A DNA stretch of 64,000 nucleotides from Klebsiella aerogenes (GCA_029027985.1 CP119076.1:3656422-3720421); one strand, 5' to 3'. Shown: positions 16,189-26,503, counted from the first letter of the stretch. Notes: generated by a model not told the origin, from the letters alone. A program made the numbers and translations.

Positions 16189-17097
16189 ATGCAACCAGCA
16201 GTGCAGTTCTCAGGCATCATTCCTCCGGTGTCGACGTTGTTCACGCCAAATGGGCAACTTGATGCGAAAAGCACCGGCGTATTGATTGACGATCTTATTA
16301 CCGCGGGTGTGGATGGGCTTTTCTTCCTCGGCAGTGGCGGTGAGTTTTCCCAGCTTTCGGTGGATGAACGCAAGGCGGTTGCGCAGTTTGTGACGTCACA
16401 TGTTAATAAGCGTGTACCGGTGCTCATTGGTACTGGCGGCACCAACGCGCGCGAAACGATTGCTCTTAGCCAGCATGCACAAGAGTGTGGCGCAGATGGG
16501 ATCGTGGTTATCAACCCCTACTACTGGAAAGTGTCGGAAGAGAACCTGGTGAATTACTACCAGCAGGTGGCGGATAGCGTCACGCTGCCGATAATCCTGT
16601 ATAACTTCCCTGCTCTGACCGGGCAGGATCTCACGCCAGCCATAGTGAAACGTCTGGCGGCGTCACGTAAAAACATCGTCGGCATTAAAGATACCATAGA
16701 CTCCATCGCCCACATCCGCAGCATGGTTAACATCGTGAAAGCGGAGCATCCGTACTTCAGCGTGCTGTGTGGCTATGACGACCATCTGTTCAACACTCTC
16801 ATGCTGGGCGGTGATGGCGCGATTTCAGCAAGCGTAAACTTTGCCCCGCAGCTGTCGGTGAATCTGCATCGCGCATTCCTTGAGGGGGATCTCGGCACTG
16901 CGGCGAAAATTCACCAAAAGCTGGTACAGGTGCCGCAGATTTATCAACTGGACACCCCGTTTGTGAATGTGATTAAAGAGGCGATGGTGCTGTGCGGACG
17001 TGATATGTCAACCTGGACAATGCCGCCCGCGGGCGTGCTGGATGATGCGCATCGCCAGCAGTTAAAAGCGCTGCTGAAACGCCTTGAACTCTGCTGA
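16189..17097 (+). CDS. yagE: 2-dehydro-3-deoxy-D-pentonate aldolase YagE
   Basis: A class I aldolase of the DHDPS/N-acetylneuraminate lyase family that splits 2-keto-3-deoxy-D-xylonate into pyruvate and glycolaldehyde. The Schiff-base lysine is Lys167 in GIKDT, and Tyr138 in LYNFP is its partner. The pyruvate-binding GSGGEF motif is at about 48-53. The length, 302 residues, matches E. coli YagE. It is the first gene of the yagEF unit, with yagF starting 17 bases after its stop. A palindromic operator candidate lies just upstream. Confidence 0.94.
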   Translation: MQPAVQFSGIIPPVSTLFTPNGQLDAKSTGVLIDDLITAGVDGLFFLGSGGEFSQLSVDERKAVAQFVTSHVNKRVPVLIGTGGTNARETIALSQHAQECGADGIVVINPYYWKVSEENLVNYYQQVADSVTLPIILYNFPALTGQDLTPAIVKRLAASRKNIVGIKDTIDSIAHIRSMVNIVKAEHPYFSVLCGYDDHLFNTLMLGGDGAISASVNFAPQLSVNLHRAFLEGDLGTAAKIHQKLVQVPQIYQLDTPFVNVIKEAMVLCGRDMSTWTMPPAGVLDDAHRQQLKALLKRLELC

Positions 17098-17113
17098 GCG
17101 GGAGAGCGAAAAG

Positions 17114-19081
17114 ATGTCTATCAACACCATTTTTACACCGCAGGATGAACTGTTTTATGCGGTGAAAACCCATGCAGCAGGGCCACAGGGCGCGTTGCCG
17201 CTGACGCCGCAGATGCTACTGGAGTCGCCGAGTGGCAATCTGTTCGGCATGACGCAAAACGCAGGAATGGGCTGGGACGCCAACAAGCTTACCGGGCGTG
17301 AAGTATTGCTGATTGGCACTCAGGGTGGTATTCGCCACTCGGATGGCCGCCCGATCGCACTGGGCTATCACACCGGGCACTGGGAAATTGGCCTGCAAAT
17401 GTCGGCGGCAGCGAAAGAGATTACGCGCCTGAGCGGCATTCCGTTTGCGGCATTTGTCAGCGATCCGTGTGACGGGCGCTCGCAGGGTACGCATGGGATG
17501 TTCGATTCACTCCCCTACCGTAACGATGCAGCGATCGTTTTTCGCCGTTTGATCCGTTCGCTGCCAACGCGGCGCGCGGTAATTGGCGTGGCAACCTGCG
17601 ATAAAGGTCTCCCTGCGACGATGATCGCCCTGGCGTCGATGCACGATCTGCCGGTGATCCTCGTGCCGGGTGGGGCGACATTGCCACCGACTTTTGGTGA
17701 AGATGCTGGAAAGGTTCAGACCATCGGCGCGCGCTACGCTAATCATGAGCTGAGTTTGAAAGAGGCATCTGAGCTGGGCTGTCGCGCCTGCGCATCGCCC
17801 GGCGGCGGCTGCCAGTTCCTTGGCACTGCGGGCACTTCGCAGGTGGTAGCGGAAGCATTAGGCCTGGCATTGCCGCATTCGGCGCTGGCGCCGTCGGGCC
17901 AGGACGTGTGGCTGGAAATAGCCCGTCAGTCGGCACGCGCGGTGATGGCACTGGATGAAAAGGGAATGACTGCACGCGATATTCTGACCGATAAAGCGAT
18001 TGAGAATGCGATGGTGGTGCATGCGGCCTTTGGCGGATCAACGAACCTACTGCTGCATATTCCGGCCATCGCCCATGCGGCGAAGTGTCGCCTGCCGGAT
18101 GTGGCGCAATGGAGCGCTATTAACCGCAAAGTACCACGGCTGGTGAGCGTGCTGCCCAACGGGCCGGATTATCATCCGACGGTACGTGCGTTCCTTGCGG
18201 GCGGCGTGCCGGAGGTAATGCTACATCTGCGTCAACTCGGGTTACTGCATGAAGATGTGTTGACGGTGACCGGGCAGACGCTCGGTGAAAACCTTGACTG
18301 GTGGGAGCACTCCGAGCGTCGCACGAAGTTCCGTCAGTGTCTGCGTGAACAGGACGGCGTGGAGCCTGATGAGGTGATTCTGTCGCCGGAAGGCGCAAAA
18401 GCGAAAGGGATGACGTCAACGGTGGCCTTCCCGGTAGGTAACATCGCGCCAGAAGGTTCAGTGATCAAGGCCACGGCGATCGATCCTTCCGTTGTCGATG
18501 AGGACGGTGTGTATCGCCATACGGGCGCGGCTCGCGTCTTTGTATCGGAAGAGGCGGCGATCAAAGCCATCAAACAGGGACAAATCCAGCAAGGCGATAT
18601 CATGGTGATCATCGGCGGCGGTCCATCGGGCACCGGGATGGAAGAAACTTACCAGCTCACGTCTGCGCTTAAACATATTTCGTGGGGGAAAACCGTGTCG
18701 CTGATTACGGATGCGCGTTTCTCGGGCGTTTCTACCGGTGCATGTTTAGGGCACGTTGCGCCAGAAGCGCTGGCAGGTGGGCCGATTGGCAAGCTGCGCG
18801 ATGGCGATATTATTGAGATAGTCGTCGATCGCCTGTCCCTTAAAGGTAGCGTGAACTTTATCGGTAGTCCGGAGGGGCGTATAACGCCGGAAGAAGGCGC
18901 TGTCGTGCTGGCGGAACGCAAGCTTCATCCAGGCCTGAAAGCACATGACTACTTGCCGGATGATACACGCTTGTGGGCGGCGTTGCAGGCGGTCAGTGGC
19001 GGTACCTGGAAAGGTTGTATTTATGATACGGATAAAATTATCGAAGTGATTAACGCCGGTAAAAAAGCTTTGGGCCTTTAA
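17114..19081 (+). CDS. yagF: D-xylonate dehydratase YagF
   Basis: An iron-sulfur dehydratase of the IlvD/Edd family that converts D-xylonate to 2-keto-3-deoxyxylonate, the substrate of YagE. The 655-residue length equals that of E. coli YagF. Cluster-ligand cysteines are visible in [18 protein letters not shown] and the [11 protein letters not shown] segment, and the C-terminal part has the family ITDARFSG(V)STG motif. The ATG at 17114 follows GGGAGAG and gives the E. coli N-terminus [14 protein letters not shown]; a longer frame from 17084 overlaps yagE and is not used. It is cytoplasmic. Confidence 0.95.
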   Translation: MSINTIFTPQDELFYAVKTHAAGPQGALPLTPQMLLESPSGNLFGMTQNAGMGWDANKLTGREVLLIGTQGGIRHSDGRPIALGYHTGHWEIGLQMSAAAKEITRLSGIPFAAFVSDPCDGRSQGTHGMFDSLPYRNDAAIVFRRLIRSLPTRRAVIGVATCDKGLPATMIALASMHDLPVILVPGGATLPPTFGEDAGKVQTIGARYANHELSLKEASELGCRACASPGGGCQFLGTAGTSQVVAEALGLALPHSALAPSGQDVWLEIARQSARAVMALDEKGMTARDILTDKAIENAMVVHAAFGGSTNLLLHIPAIAHAAKCRLPDVAQWSAINRKVPRLVSVLPNGPDYHPTVRAFLAGGVPEVMLHLRQLGLLHEDVLTVTGQTLGENLDWWEHSERRTKFRQCLREQDGVEPDEVILSPEGAKAKGMTSTVAFPVGNIAPEGSVIKATAIDPSVVDEDGVYRHTGAARVFVSEEAAIKAIKQGQIQQGDIMVIIGGGPSGTGMEETYQLTSALKHISWGKTVSLITDARFSGVSTGACLGHVAPEALAGGPIGKLRDGDIIEIVVDRLSLKGSVNFIGSPEGRITPEEGAVVLAERKLHPGLKAHDYLPDDTRLWAALQAVSGGTWKGCIYDTDKIIEVINAGKKALGL

Positions 19082-19102
19082 TTCATTAGATTCTATTTAA
19101 CA

Positions 19103-19130
19103 GGCCGCTAAATAAATATATTTGGCGGCC
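19103..19130 (+). terminator. Hairpin after yagF
   Basis: GGCCGC (19103-19108) and GCGGCC (19125-19130) plus inner A/T pairing (AAATA with TATTT) form a long stem of about 11-12 pairs with wobble. The stretch after it is A-rich rather than T-rich, so termination may be partial. Confidence 0.5.
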
Positions 19131-19376
19131 AAAAACGTATTTATAAAAATATATCATCCTTCCCGGGAGGTTTCGTTGTTTCTATTTCCAGGCAAAGTGA
19201 ATCGTTATCACAGAAGTTAAAATACATAATCAATAAATTAAAAATGGTAATTGTTGCTGCATACCATCCCTTCTTACAATCTATCTCGCAATAATTATCT
19301 AATAAGCATACGAATAAAGGGTGTATTCCTCACAAATGCACAAGCAGGCATTTTATTTTGTAGGTCCCGGCCATTC

Positions 19377-19388
19377 GGAATGAATTCC
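19377..19388. promoter_or_regulatory. Short inverted repeat before yagG
   Basis: GGAATGAATTCC has perfect GGAAT/ATTCC arms 24 bases before the yagG start. It resembles the half-sites (GGAAAT/ATTTCC) bound by E. coli IclR, the family founder of XynR, but this is a short motif and could occur by chance. Confidence 0.3.
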
Positions 19389-19411
19389 TCTCATATGACC
19401 TGGAGGTAAAA

Positions 19412-20791
19412 ATGCAGTTAACCATGAAAGATAAAATCGGCTACGGGCTGGGTGATACCGCCTGCGGTTTTGTCTGGCAGGCCACCATGTTTTTGCTGGC
19501 GTACTTCTATACGGATGTCTTTGGCCTGTCAGCGGGCGTCATGGGTACGCTATTCCTGATTTCACGCGTGCTGGATGCGGTAACCGATCCGTTGATGGGG
19601 CTGGTGGTAGACCGTACCCGCACCCGCTACGGCCAGTTCCGCCCATATCTGCTGTGGGGGGCGATTCCATTTGGCATCATCTGCATATTAACGTTCTATA
19701 CGCCAGACTTATCGGTTAACGGGAAAATTATCTATGCGTCCATTACCTATATTTTACTGACCTTAGTCTATACCTTCGTCAACGTTCCATACTGCGCCAT
19801 GCCTGGCGTGATTACCGCTGACCCGAAAGAGCGTCATGCGTTACAGTCGTGGCGCTTTTTCCTCGCTGCCGCCGGTTCATTAGCGATTAGCGGTATTGCC
19901 TTACCGCTGGTTAATATTATTGGTAAAGGTAATGAACAACTCGGTTATTTCGGCGCAATGTGCGTGTTGGGCATTTGCGGCGTGGTGTTGCTATTTGTCT
20001 GCTTCTTCACGACCAAAGAACGTTATACCTTTGATGTTCAACCGGGAACTTCTGTTAAGCAGGACCTCAAGCTATTAATGGGCAACAGCCAGTGGCGCAT
20101 CATGTGCGCCTTTAAAATGATGGCGACCGGTTCTAACGTAGTACGTGGTGGCGCAACACTCTATTTCGTGAAATACGTCATGGATCACCCGGAGCTGGCC
20201 ACGCAATTTCTGCTCTACGGCAGCCTGGCAACCATGTTTGGATCGCTCTGTTCGTCTCGCCTGCTCGGGCGCTTCGACCGTGTGACCTCGTTTAAATGGA
20301 TTATCGGTATTTATTCACTAATTAGCCTGAGTATTTTCTTTGTACCGTCGGACAGTATCGTAGCGATCTTCGCGCTGAATATTCTGTTCCTGTTCGTCTT
20401 TAATACCACGACGCCGTTGCAATGGTTGATGGCGTCCGATGTGGTGGATTACGAAGAGAGCCGCAGTGGACGGCGCCTCGATGGCCTGGTCTTCTCGACG
20501 TATCTCTTTAGCCTAAAAATGGGCCTGGCGATTGGTGGCGCGCTGGTGGGTTGGATCCTCGCATTCTCCAGCTACTCCGCAGGCAATGCCGTGCAGCCTG
20601 ATAACGTACTGACCACCATCAAAATTCTCTTCTGTATCGTTCCTGTCGTGCTCTATGTCGGTATGTTTACGCTGCTGTCATTCTACAAACTGAGCAGCAA
20701 ACGCGTGGAAGAAATCAGCCAGCAGCTGCAACGTCAGCGTACCGCACAGCCTGAAATACCCCCTACCGATACCGCTGCGGCGGTGAACTGA
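19412..20791 (+). CDS. yagG: GPH-family xyloside/sugar-acid transporter YagG
   Basis: A 459-residue inner-membrane cation symporter of the glycoside-pentoside-hexuronide family with about twelve membrane segments. It begins MKDKIGYGLGDTACGF, the family signature, and contains DPLMGLVVDRTRTRYGQFRPYL after segment 2. It is expected to import xylosides or short xylo-oligosaccharides for the beta-xylosidase encoded 10 bases downstream. The start has GGAGG upstream. It matches E. coli YagG in length and position. Confidence 0.93.
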   Translation: MQLTMKDKIGYGLGDTACGFVWQATMFLLAYFYTDVFGLSAGVMGTLFLISRVLDAVTDPLMGLVVDRTRTRYGQFRPYLLWGAIPFGIICILTFYTPDLSVNGKIIYASITYILLTLVYTFVNVPYCAMPGVITADPKERHALQSWRFFLAAAGSLAISGIALPLVNIIGKGNEQLGYFGAMCVLGICGVVLLFVCFFTTKERYTFDVQPGTSVKQDLKLLMGNSQWRIMCAFKMMATGSNVVRGGATLYFVKYVMDHPELATQFLLYGSLATMFGSLCSSRLLGRFDRVTSFKWIIGIYSLISLSIFFVPSDSIVAIFALNILFLFVFNTTTPLQWLMASDVVDYEESRSGRRLDGLVFSTYLFSLKMGLAIGGALVGWILAFSSYSAGNAVQPDNVLTTIKILFCIVPVVLYVGMFTLLSFYKLSSKRVEEISQQLQRQRTAQPEIPPTDTAAAVN

Positions 20792-20801
20792 GGAGAGCAC
20801 T

Positions 20802-22418
20802 ATGTACCAGATTGAAAACCCCATTTTGACCGGTTTCAACCCGGATCCATCGCTGTGTCGCGTAGGGGAAGACTATTACATCGCCACCTCGACCTTTGAG
20901 TGGTTCCCTGGTGTGCGTATATATCACTCCCGCGATCTGAAAAACTGGTCGCTGGTCAGTACGCCGCTCAACAGCGTGGCGCTGCTGGATATGAAAGGCA
21001 ACCCGGATTCCGGCGGCATCTGGGCACCTTGTCTGAGTTACGCTGATGGCAAATTCTGGCTGCTTTATACTGACGTAAAAATTGTCGATTCGCCGTGGAA
21101 AAATGGCCGTAATTTCCTGGTCACCGCGCCGTCTATAGAGGGGCCGTGGAGCGCCCCGATCCCGATGGGCAACGGCGGCTTTGACCCTTCGCTGTTCCAC
21201 GATACCGACGGGCGGAAATACTATATCTATCGCCCGTGGGGGCCGCGTCACCACAGCAACCCGCATAACACTATTGTGATGCAGGAATTTTTCGCCGATA
21301 CGCAGACGCTATCGCCAGAACGGACTACGCTCTTTACCGGCACGCCGTTGGGCTACACCGAAGGGGCGCATATTTATCGCCGCGAGGGTTACTACTATCT
21401 GCTGGTGGCGGAAGGTGGAACCAGCTATGAGCATGCGGTGGTGGTGCTACGCGCTAAAACGCTGGCCGGGCCGTATGAGCTGCATCCTGACGTCACCATG
21501 ATGACCAGCTGGCATTTGCCGGAGAATCCGCTGCAAAAGAGCGGCCACGGCTCTCTACTCGAAACCCATACCGGTGAATGGTATATGGCGTATCTGACCA
21601 GCCGCCCACTGCATCTTCCGGGTATCCCGCGATTAGCTGCCGGTGGACGCGGATACTGCCCGCTCGGCCGTGAGACGGGCATCACCCGCATTGAATGGCG
21701 TGATGGCTGGCCTTATGTAGAAGGCGGCAAACACGCGGCGCTCACGGTGCCGGGGCCACGGATGACGGAGCAGGCGGCTTCAGGCTCGGGGGCATGGCGC
21801 ACCGATTTCGACAGCGACAGGCTCGACCCGGAGCTGCAAACGCTGCGTATTCCGTTTGATGAAACGCTCGGTTCGCTCACCGCACGGCCGGGGTTTTTGC
21901 GCCTGTACGGCAATGATTCGCTGAATTCCACCTTTACTCAATCTACCGTGGCTCGCCGCTGGCAACATTTCCGTTTCCGCGCGGAAACGCAGATGGCCTT
22001 TTCACCACGTCATTTCCAACAGAGCGCCGGGCTAACCTGTTATTACAACAGCAAAAACTGGACCTACTGTTTTATGGACCGGGAAGAAGATCGCGGGCGA
22101 ACGCTGAAGATTATTCAGCTCGATCACAACGTGGCGCACTGGCATCTTTATGACCACCCGATTCCGGTACCGGATGAAGTGGAAAATGTCTGGCTGCGGG
22201 TGGAGGTGGATGCACTGGCGTACCGCTATAGCTATTCATTCGATGGTGAGAACTGGCAGACCATCCCGCTGACGTTCGAGGCGTGGAAACTCTCCGATGA
22301 CTACATCGGTGGTAGAGGTTTCTTTACCGGCGCGTTTGTGGGGCTGCACTGCGAGGATATCAGCGGCGACGGCTGCTACGCTGATTTTGCCTCGTTCTCT
22401 TATCAGCCAGAAAGTTAA
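20802..22418 (+). CDS. yagH: GH43 beta-xylosidase YagH
   Basis: A 538-residue glycoside hydrolase of family 43 that removes xylose from xylo-oligosaccharides. The five-blade propeller shows the three acidic catalytic residues at family positions: Asp15 in FNPDPS (base), Asp128 in GGFDPSLF (pKa modulator) and Glu187 in YTEGAHIY (acid). The C-terminal third (about 330-536) is the beta-sandwich domain of XynB-type enzymes. It has no signal peptide, so it acts in the cytoplasm on sugar brought in by YagG. The gene ends in a hairpin shared with the convergent xynR. Confidence 0.95.
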   Translation: MYQIENPILTGFNPDPSLCRVGEDYYIATSTFEWFPGVRIYHSRDLKNWSLVSTPLNSVALLDMKGNPDSGGIWAPCLSYADGKFWLLYTDVKIVDSPWKNGRNFLVTAPSIEGPWSAPIPMGNGGFDPSLFHDTDGRKYYIYRPWGPRHHSNPHNTIVMQEFFADTQTLSPERTTLFTGTPLGYTEGAHIYRREGYYYLLVAEGGTSYEHAVVVLRAKTLAGPYELHPDVTMMTSWHLPENPLQKSGHGSLLETHTGEWYMAYLTSRPLHLPGIPRLAAGGRGYCPLGRETGITRIEWRDGWPYVEGGKHAALTVPGPRMTEQAASGSGAWRTDFDSDRLDPELQTLRIPFDETLGSLTARPGFLRLYGNDSLNSTFTQSTVARRWQHFRFRAETQMAFSPRHFQQSAGLTCYYNSKNWTYCFMDREEDRGRTLKIIQLDHNVAHWHLYDHPIPVPDEVENVWLRVEVDALAYRYSYSFDGENWQTIPLTFEAWKLSDDYIGGRGFFTGAFVGLHCEDISGDGCYADFASFSYQPES

Positions 22419-22424
22419 CTGTCG

Positions 22425-22452
22425 GCTGGGCTAGCGCTCGCGGTAGCCCAGC
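22425..22452 (+). terminator. Terminator between yagH and xynR
   Basis: GCTGGGCTA (22425-22433) and TAGCCCAGC (22444-22452) form a perfect 9-bp stem followed by GTTTTC on the plus strand. It overlaps the end of xynR. Confidence 0.7.
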
Positions 22453-23192
22453 GTTTTCGATAACCCCATCCCGGCGTCGATCAGCATCTGGCGATAGGTT
22501 GCCAGACTGTCGTCGTTGACGCGTGATGTCAGCGTTGAGAGGCTTAGCGCCGCGATGACTCGCGACTCATGATTCCAGACCGGAACCGCGATGCAGCGCA
22601 CGCCCGGCTCGTTTTCTTCATTATCCATGGCGTAGCCGCTGTTGCGGGTTTCTTGCAAAGCGGCAAGCAGCGAGGCGCGGCTGGTAAGCGTTGACGGCGT
22701 AAAACCCTGGTACACATATCCCTCCAGTACGGCGGCACACTCTTCCTCGCTAAGCCAGGCAAGCAGCACCTTACCGATGGCGGTGGCGTGCACGGGCAAA
22801 CGGCGACCGATACGTGAATAGGCGATAGCCGCCTGCTTACCTTCGATTTTTTCGATATAGACGCCTTCGTTACCATCCAGAATCCCCAGATGGGTGGTTT
22901 GTCCGGTTTCCTGAGAAAGGGTCGTTAGCCAGCTTTTTGCTTTCTGGCGAATATCCATGGTGCCAACCACAAAGTGCCCACGCTCAACCAGTTTCATTCC
23001 CAGACGGTATTTGCCGTTTTCCGGATTCTGATCGATGTAGCCATGAAGCTGAAGGGTTTTCAGAAGCGAGTGGAGGGTGCTTTTGCTCAATCCCATCTGT
23101 TTGCTGATTTCGGTGATTTTGAGCTCCGTCGCCTGCTCATTAAACAGGCCGAGGATCTGTAAAGCACGTTCAACAGACTGAATTATTGGCAT
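22431..23192 (-). CDS. xynR: IclR-family regulator XynR (YagI)
   Basis: A 253-residue IclR-type regulator. The N-terminal winged helix is at about 5-60 (SVERALQILGLFNEQATELKITEISKQMGLSKSTLHSLLKTL, residues 6-47), and the C-terminal effector domain contains the conserved VHATAIGKVLLA and GVRCIAVPVWN segments. In E. coli this protein represses the neighbouring xylonate genes and responds to xylonate. Its convergent position after yagH is the same as in E. coli. Likely targets are the yagE upstream palindrome and possibly the yagF-yagG gap. Confidence 0.93.
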   Translation of the reverse strand: MPIIQSVERALQILGLFNEQATELKITEISKQMGLSKSTLHSLLKTLQLHGYIDQNPENGKYRLGMKLVERGHFVVGTMDIRQKAKSWLTTLSQETGQTTHLGILDGNEGVYIEKIEGKQAAIAYSRIGRRLPVHATAIGKVLLAWLSEEECAAVLEGYVYQGFTPSTLTSRASLLAALQETRNSGYAMDNEENEPGVRCIAVPVWNHESRVIAALSLSTLTSRVNDDSLATYRQMLIDAGMGLSKTLGYRER

Positions 23193-23258
23193 TATTTATT
23201 ACCGTCCACGAAGAGTTCTCCTCGTGAGACCGTACTATTTTCGCTGCCGAAAAGCAAT

Positions 23259-23289
23259 GCCGGATGGCGGCGTAAACACGGTATCCGGC
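23259..23289. repeat. REP element
   Basis: GCCGGATGGCGGCG opens and ATCCGGC closes an imperfect 31-bp palindrome of the standard enterobacterial REP type. It lies between xynR and argU. Confidence 0.8.
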
Positions 23290-23405
23290 GATCATTTCAC
23301 GGAACACGCGCGGAAAATTGACGCCATTTTGGCAATAACGACACAAATACGACACCAGGGGAAAATCAGGCTGGATTAAAATTAACGTAACTGGTTGATT
23401 TTAAA

Positions 23406-23482
23406 TGGTACGCCCTACAGGATTCGAACCTGTGACCTACGGCTTAGAAGGCCGTTGCTCTATCCAGCTGAGCTAAGGGCGC
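23406..23482 (-). tRNA. argU: tRNA-Arg (anticodon UCU)
   Basis: A 77-base tRNA gene with encoded CCA. The acceptor stem (GCGCCCT...AGGGCGT), D-loop (AGCTCAGCTGGATAGAGC), anticodon loop CTTCTAA with TCT, and T-loop GGTTCGAATCC are all intact. It reads rare AGA/AGG arginine codons. In E. coli K-12 the same gene borders folD-side fimbrial genes and serves as attachment site of prophage DLP12. Here it marks the border between accessory and core DNA. Confidence 0.98.
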
Positions 23483-23803
23483 ACTGAGAAGCGGGAGCTT
23501 CGAGGGGTGCAATCGCGTGAAATTATACGGTCAAGCTTCAATGAGTCAATTCATTTTGCCGGGAAAAGACAGCAGCATAGCGAGCTTGTCGAATATTAAC
23601 GCGATGTCTGGTTAAGGATTGTTCGCATCGTTCTCCCTTGCTCTACCGTACGCTCCGCCCTGATCCCTAAAAATTGCCACCTCTCCCCCGCCTCCAGCGC
23701 TGAAAACAGATAAAAACGTAAACGATGACTGACAGCGAGGCTGGCTTCTGACAAAATATCACTATCCCCCTTTCGTAAAGTTACAGATGGAATCCTCTCT
23801 CTG
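23483..23803. other. Gap between argU and folD
   Basis: This 321-bp gap contains the argU promoter near its left end and must contain the folD promoter toward the right. A 112-residue reverse frame that extends into folD shows no family features and no ribosome site. Confidence 0.55.
23522..23549 (-). promoter_or_regulatory. argU promoter
   Basis: On the minus strand, TTGACT (23549-23544) and a perfect TATAAT (23527-23522) are separated by 16 bases. A GC-rich discriminator follows, as in stable-RNA promoters, about 40 bases upstream of the mature tRNA. Confidence 0.8.
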
Positions 23804-24670
23804 ATGGCAGCAAAAATTATTGACGGTAAAACGATTGCGCAGCAGGTGCGCTCTGAGGTCGCGGAAAAAGTGAAGGCTCGCGTTGCGGCCGGAAAACGCG
23901 CTCCTGGGCTCGCCGTCGTGTTAGTTGGCAGCAACCCTGCGTCGCAGATTTATGTCGGCAGCAAACGCAAGGCATGCGAAGAGGTCGGCTTCGTCTCCCG
24001 CTCCTACGATCTCCCGGAAACCACCAGCGAGGCAGAGCTGCTGGAACTTATCGACACCCTGAACGCCGATAGCGCCATCGACGGTATTCTGGTGCAGCTT
24101 CCACTGCCTGCCGGCATCGATAATGTCAAAGTTCTTGAACGCATCGCGCCGGACAAAGACGTCGATGGCTTCCATCCCTATAATGTCGGTCGCCTGTGCC
24201 AGCGCGCTCCGCGCCTGCGCCCATGTACTCCGCGCGGTATTGTCACGCTGCTTGAACGCTACAACATTGATACCTATGGCCTTAATGCGGTTGTGATTGG
24301 CGCGTCCAACATCGTTGGCCGCCCGATGAGCATGGAGCTGCTGTTGGCGGGCTGCACCACCACCGTCACCCACCGCTTCACCAAAAACCTGCGTCACCAT
24401 GTCGAAAATGCCGACCTGCTGATCGTCGCGGTTGGTAAACCGGGCTTTATTCCGGGCGAGTGGATCAAAGAAGGCGCGATCGTCGTGGACGTCGGCATTA
24501 ACCGTCTGGAAAGCGGCAAAGTGGTCGGCGATGTGGTCTTTGAAGACGCGGCGGAACGCGCCTCCTACATCACTCCCGTCCCGGGCGGCGTTGGCCCAAT
24601 GACCGTGGCCACCCTCATTCAGAACACGCTACAGGCGTGCGAAGAATATCACGACATTCAGGAGGCCTAA
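23804..24670 (+). CDS. folD: Bifunctional methylenetetrahydrofolate dehydrogenase/cyclohydrolase FolD
   Basis: FolD interconverts 5,10-methylene-, 5,10-methenyl- and 10-formyl-tetrahydrofolate, supplying one-carbon units for purines and formyl-methionine. The 288-residue protein has the catalytic Tyr50 and Lys54 (YVGSK), the substrate segment GILVQLPLP, and the NADP-binding [10 protein letters not shown] and [11 protein letters not shown] motifs. It is soluble and cytoplasmic. ybcJ starts two bases after its stop, so the two genes are cotranscribed. Confidence 0.98.
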   Translation: MAAKIIDGKTIAQQVRSEVAEKVKARVAAGKRAPGLAVVLVGSNPASQIYVGSKRKACEEVGFVSRSYDLPETTSEAELLELIDTLNADSAIDGILVQLPLPAGIDNVKVLERIAPDKDVDGFHPYNVGRLCQRAPRLRPCTPRGIVTLLERYNIDTYGLNAVVIGASNIVGRPMSMELLLAGCTTTVTHRFTKNLRHHVENADLLIVAVGKPGFIPGEWIKEGAIVVDVGINRLESGKVVGDVVFEDAAERASYITPVPGGVGPMTVATLIQNTLQACEEYHDIQEA

Positions 24671-24671
24671 G

Positions 24672-24884
24672 ATGGCGACTTTTTCTCTGGGCAAACACCC
24701 GCATGTTGAACTGTGCGACCTGCTGAAGCTGGAAGGCTGGAGCGAAAGCGGCGCGCAGGCGAAGATTGTCATCGCTGAAGGGCTGGTGAAAGTCGATGGC
24801 GCCGTTGAAACCCGCAAACGCTGCAAGATTGTCGCGGGTCAGACGGTAACCTTTGAAGGTCAAAGCATTACCGTTACCGCATAA
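24672..24884 (+). CDS. ybcJ: Small S4-domain RNA-binding protein YbcJ
   Basis: A 70-residue protein consisting of one S4-like RNA-binding fold. It contains ELCDLLKLEGWSESGAQAKIVIAEGLVKVDG, the alpha-L fold of that domain, and a basic stretch ETRKRCKI. The precise RNA partner is not established. It directly follows folD with GGAGGC in the folD end as ribosome site and is conserved in E. coli at the same place. A bidirectional terminator follows. Confidence 0.93.
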   Translation: MATFSLGKHPHVELCDLLKLEGWSESGAQAKIVIAEGLVKVDGAVETRKRCKIVAGQTVTFEGQSITVTA

Positions 24885-24896
24885 TCTTCTCTGGCA

Positions 24897-24927
24897 CCTT
24901 TTCCGCCATCACCGACGGCGGAAAAGG
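24897..24927. terminator. Bidirectional terminator between ybcJ and cysS
   Basis: CCTTTTCCGCC (24897-24907) and GGCGGAAAAGG (24917-24927) form a perfect 11-bp stem between convergent genes. Confidence 0.85.
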
Positions 24928-24944
24928 CATCGGCTGTATTACGC

Positions 24945-26330
24945 TTACTTACGGCGCCAGGTAGTACCCTGCGGGCCATCTTCCAGTACGATACCCATTT
25001 CGTTAAGACGATCGCGCGCCGCATCCGCCGCCGCCCAGTCCTTCGCTTTACGCGCGTCCAGACGCTGTTGGATCAGCGATTCAATTTCCGCTACCTCGCC
25101 ATCATCGGCCTGAGCACCGCTCTGCAGGAAGACATCTGGCTCCTGCTCCAGCAGACCCAACACCGAGGAGAGCTTGCGCAAGTGAGCCGCCATCGCATTC
25201 GCCACCGCCGTATCTTCACCCTTCAGGCGGTTGACCTCACGCGCCATATCAAACAGCACCGAGTAAGCCTCCGGGGTGTTGAAATCATCGTCCATCGCCT
25301 CGATAAAGCGCGCTTCAAAGGCTTCGCCGCCTGCGGGCTGTGCGGATGCGTCGGTGCCGCGCAGCGCGGTATACAGACGTTCCAGCGCCGAACGCGCCTG
25401 CTTGAGGTTCTCTTCGCTGTAGTTCAGCTGACTGCGATAGTGACCGGACATCAGGAAGTAGCGAATCGTCTCGGCGTCGTAGTACTTCAGCACATCGCGA
25501 ACGGTGAAGAAGTTGCCCAACGATTTTGACATTTTCTCGCGATCGACCATCACCATGCCGGAGTGCATCCAGTAGTTGACGTATTCGCCATCATGGGCGC
25601 AAGTAGACTGCGCGATTTCGTTTTCGTGGTGCGGGAACATCAAATCCGAACCGCCGCCGTGGATATCGAAATGGTTGCCCAGTTGTTTGCAGTTCATCGC
25701 CGAGCACTCAATGTGCCAACCCGGACGACCTTCGCCCCACGGCGACGGCCAGCTCGGCTCGCCCGCTTTCGACATCTTCCACAGAACGAAGTCCATCGGG
25801 TTGCGCTTCACGTCAACCACATCGACACGTGCGCCCGCCTGCAGTTGGTCGAGATCCTGGCGCGACAGCAAACCGTAGTTCGGATCGGTCGGGACGTCGA
25901 ACATGACGTCGCCGTTATCCGCGACATAGGCGTGACCGCGAGCGATCAGCTGCTCGGTAATGTCGATAATCTCGGCGATATGGTGGGTGGCGCGCGGTTC
26001 GTTATCCGGACGCAGAATGTTCAGAGCGTCAAAATCTTTGTGCATTTCGGCGATCATGCGATCGACCAGCGCGACAAAGCTTTCGCCATTCTCATTAGCG
26101 CGCTTAATGATTTTATCGTCGATATCGGTAATGTTGCGCACATACTTCAGCTTATAGCCGAGGAAACGCAGGTAACGAGCCACGACATCAAAAGAGACGA
26201 AGGTACGGCCATGACCGATATGACAGAGATCGTAAACGGTAATACCACACACGTACATGCCAACTTCCCCGGCATGAATAGGTTTAAATTCTTCTTTTTG
26301 GCGCGTCAGTGTATTAAAAATTTTTAACAT
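24945..26330 (-). CDS. cysS: Cysteinyl-tRNA synthetase
   Basis: Charges tRNA-Cys with cysteine. It is a class I synthetase of 461 residues, as in E. coli. The HIGH motif is at 37-40 and KMSKS at about 266-270. Zinc ligands are visible as Cys28 (MYVCG), the cysteine in WHIECSAMN, and the histidine and glutamate of MFPHHENE. It is monocistronic and divergent from ppiB across a 173-bp gap. Confidence 0.98.
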   Translation of the reverse strand: MLKIFNTLTRQKEEFKPIHAGEVGMYVCGITVYDLCHIGHGRTFVSFDVVARYLRFLGYKLKYVRNITDIDDKIIKRANENGESFVALVDRMIAEMHKDFDALNILRPDNEPRATHHIAEIIDITEQLIARGHAYVADNGDVMFDVPTDPNYGLLSRQDLDQLQAGARVDVVDVKRNPMDFVLWKMSKAGEPSWPSPWGEGRPGWHIECSAMNCKQLGNHFDIHGGGSDLMFPHHENEIAQSTCAHDGEYVNYWMHSGMVMVDREKMSKSLGNFFTVRDVLKYYDAETIRYFLMSGHYRSQLNYSEENLKQARSALERLYTALRGTDASAQPAGGEAFEARFIEAMDDDFNTPEAYSVLFDMAREVNRLKGEDTAVANAMAAHLRKLSSVLGLLEQEPDVFLQSGAQADDGEVAEIESLIQQRLDARKAKDWAAADAARDRLNEMGIVLEDGPQGTTWRRK

Positions 26331-26503
26331 CGAAGATTCCGTGTAGACGTGTGTGGATATAAGTCGCTTATTCTAACCCTAATTCAAACCGGAAGCAGCA
26401 CACATTGCAAGGTGCATCGACCCCCGAGGTTATGCTATAACAGCCACCTATGTCATACCCAACCTTGGGTTCAGCACTACAATCATCGGAACAGGATGCA
26501 AAA

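Larger units (their letters stand above)
19082..19411. other. Gap between yagF and yagG
   Basis: This 330-bp non-coding stretch contains a hairpin just after yagF and a short inverted repeat just before yagG, listed separately. It probably contains a second promoter for yagGH. No small gene is supported. Confidence 0.55.

Noticed and set aside
23406-23482. argU as a used prophage attachment site
   Set aside because: No integrase gene and no second copy of the tRNA 3' end (around GGATTCGAACC) were seen elsewhere in the window, so integration at this site is only an analogy with DLP12.
23596-23934. Reverse frame of 112 codons upstream of folD
   Set aside because: It runs through the folD start region and is rich in Arg, Ser and Thr in the way of antisense shadows; no ribosome site or conservation is recognisable.
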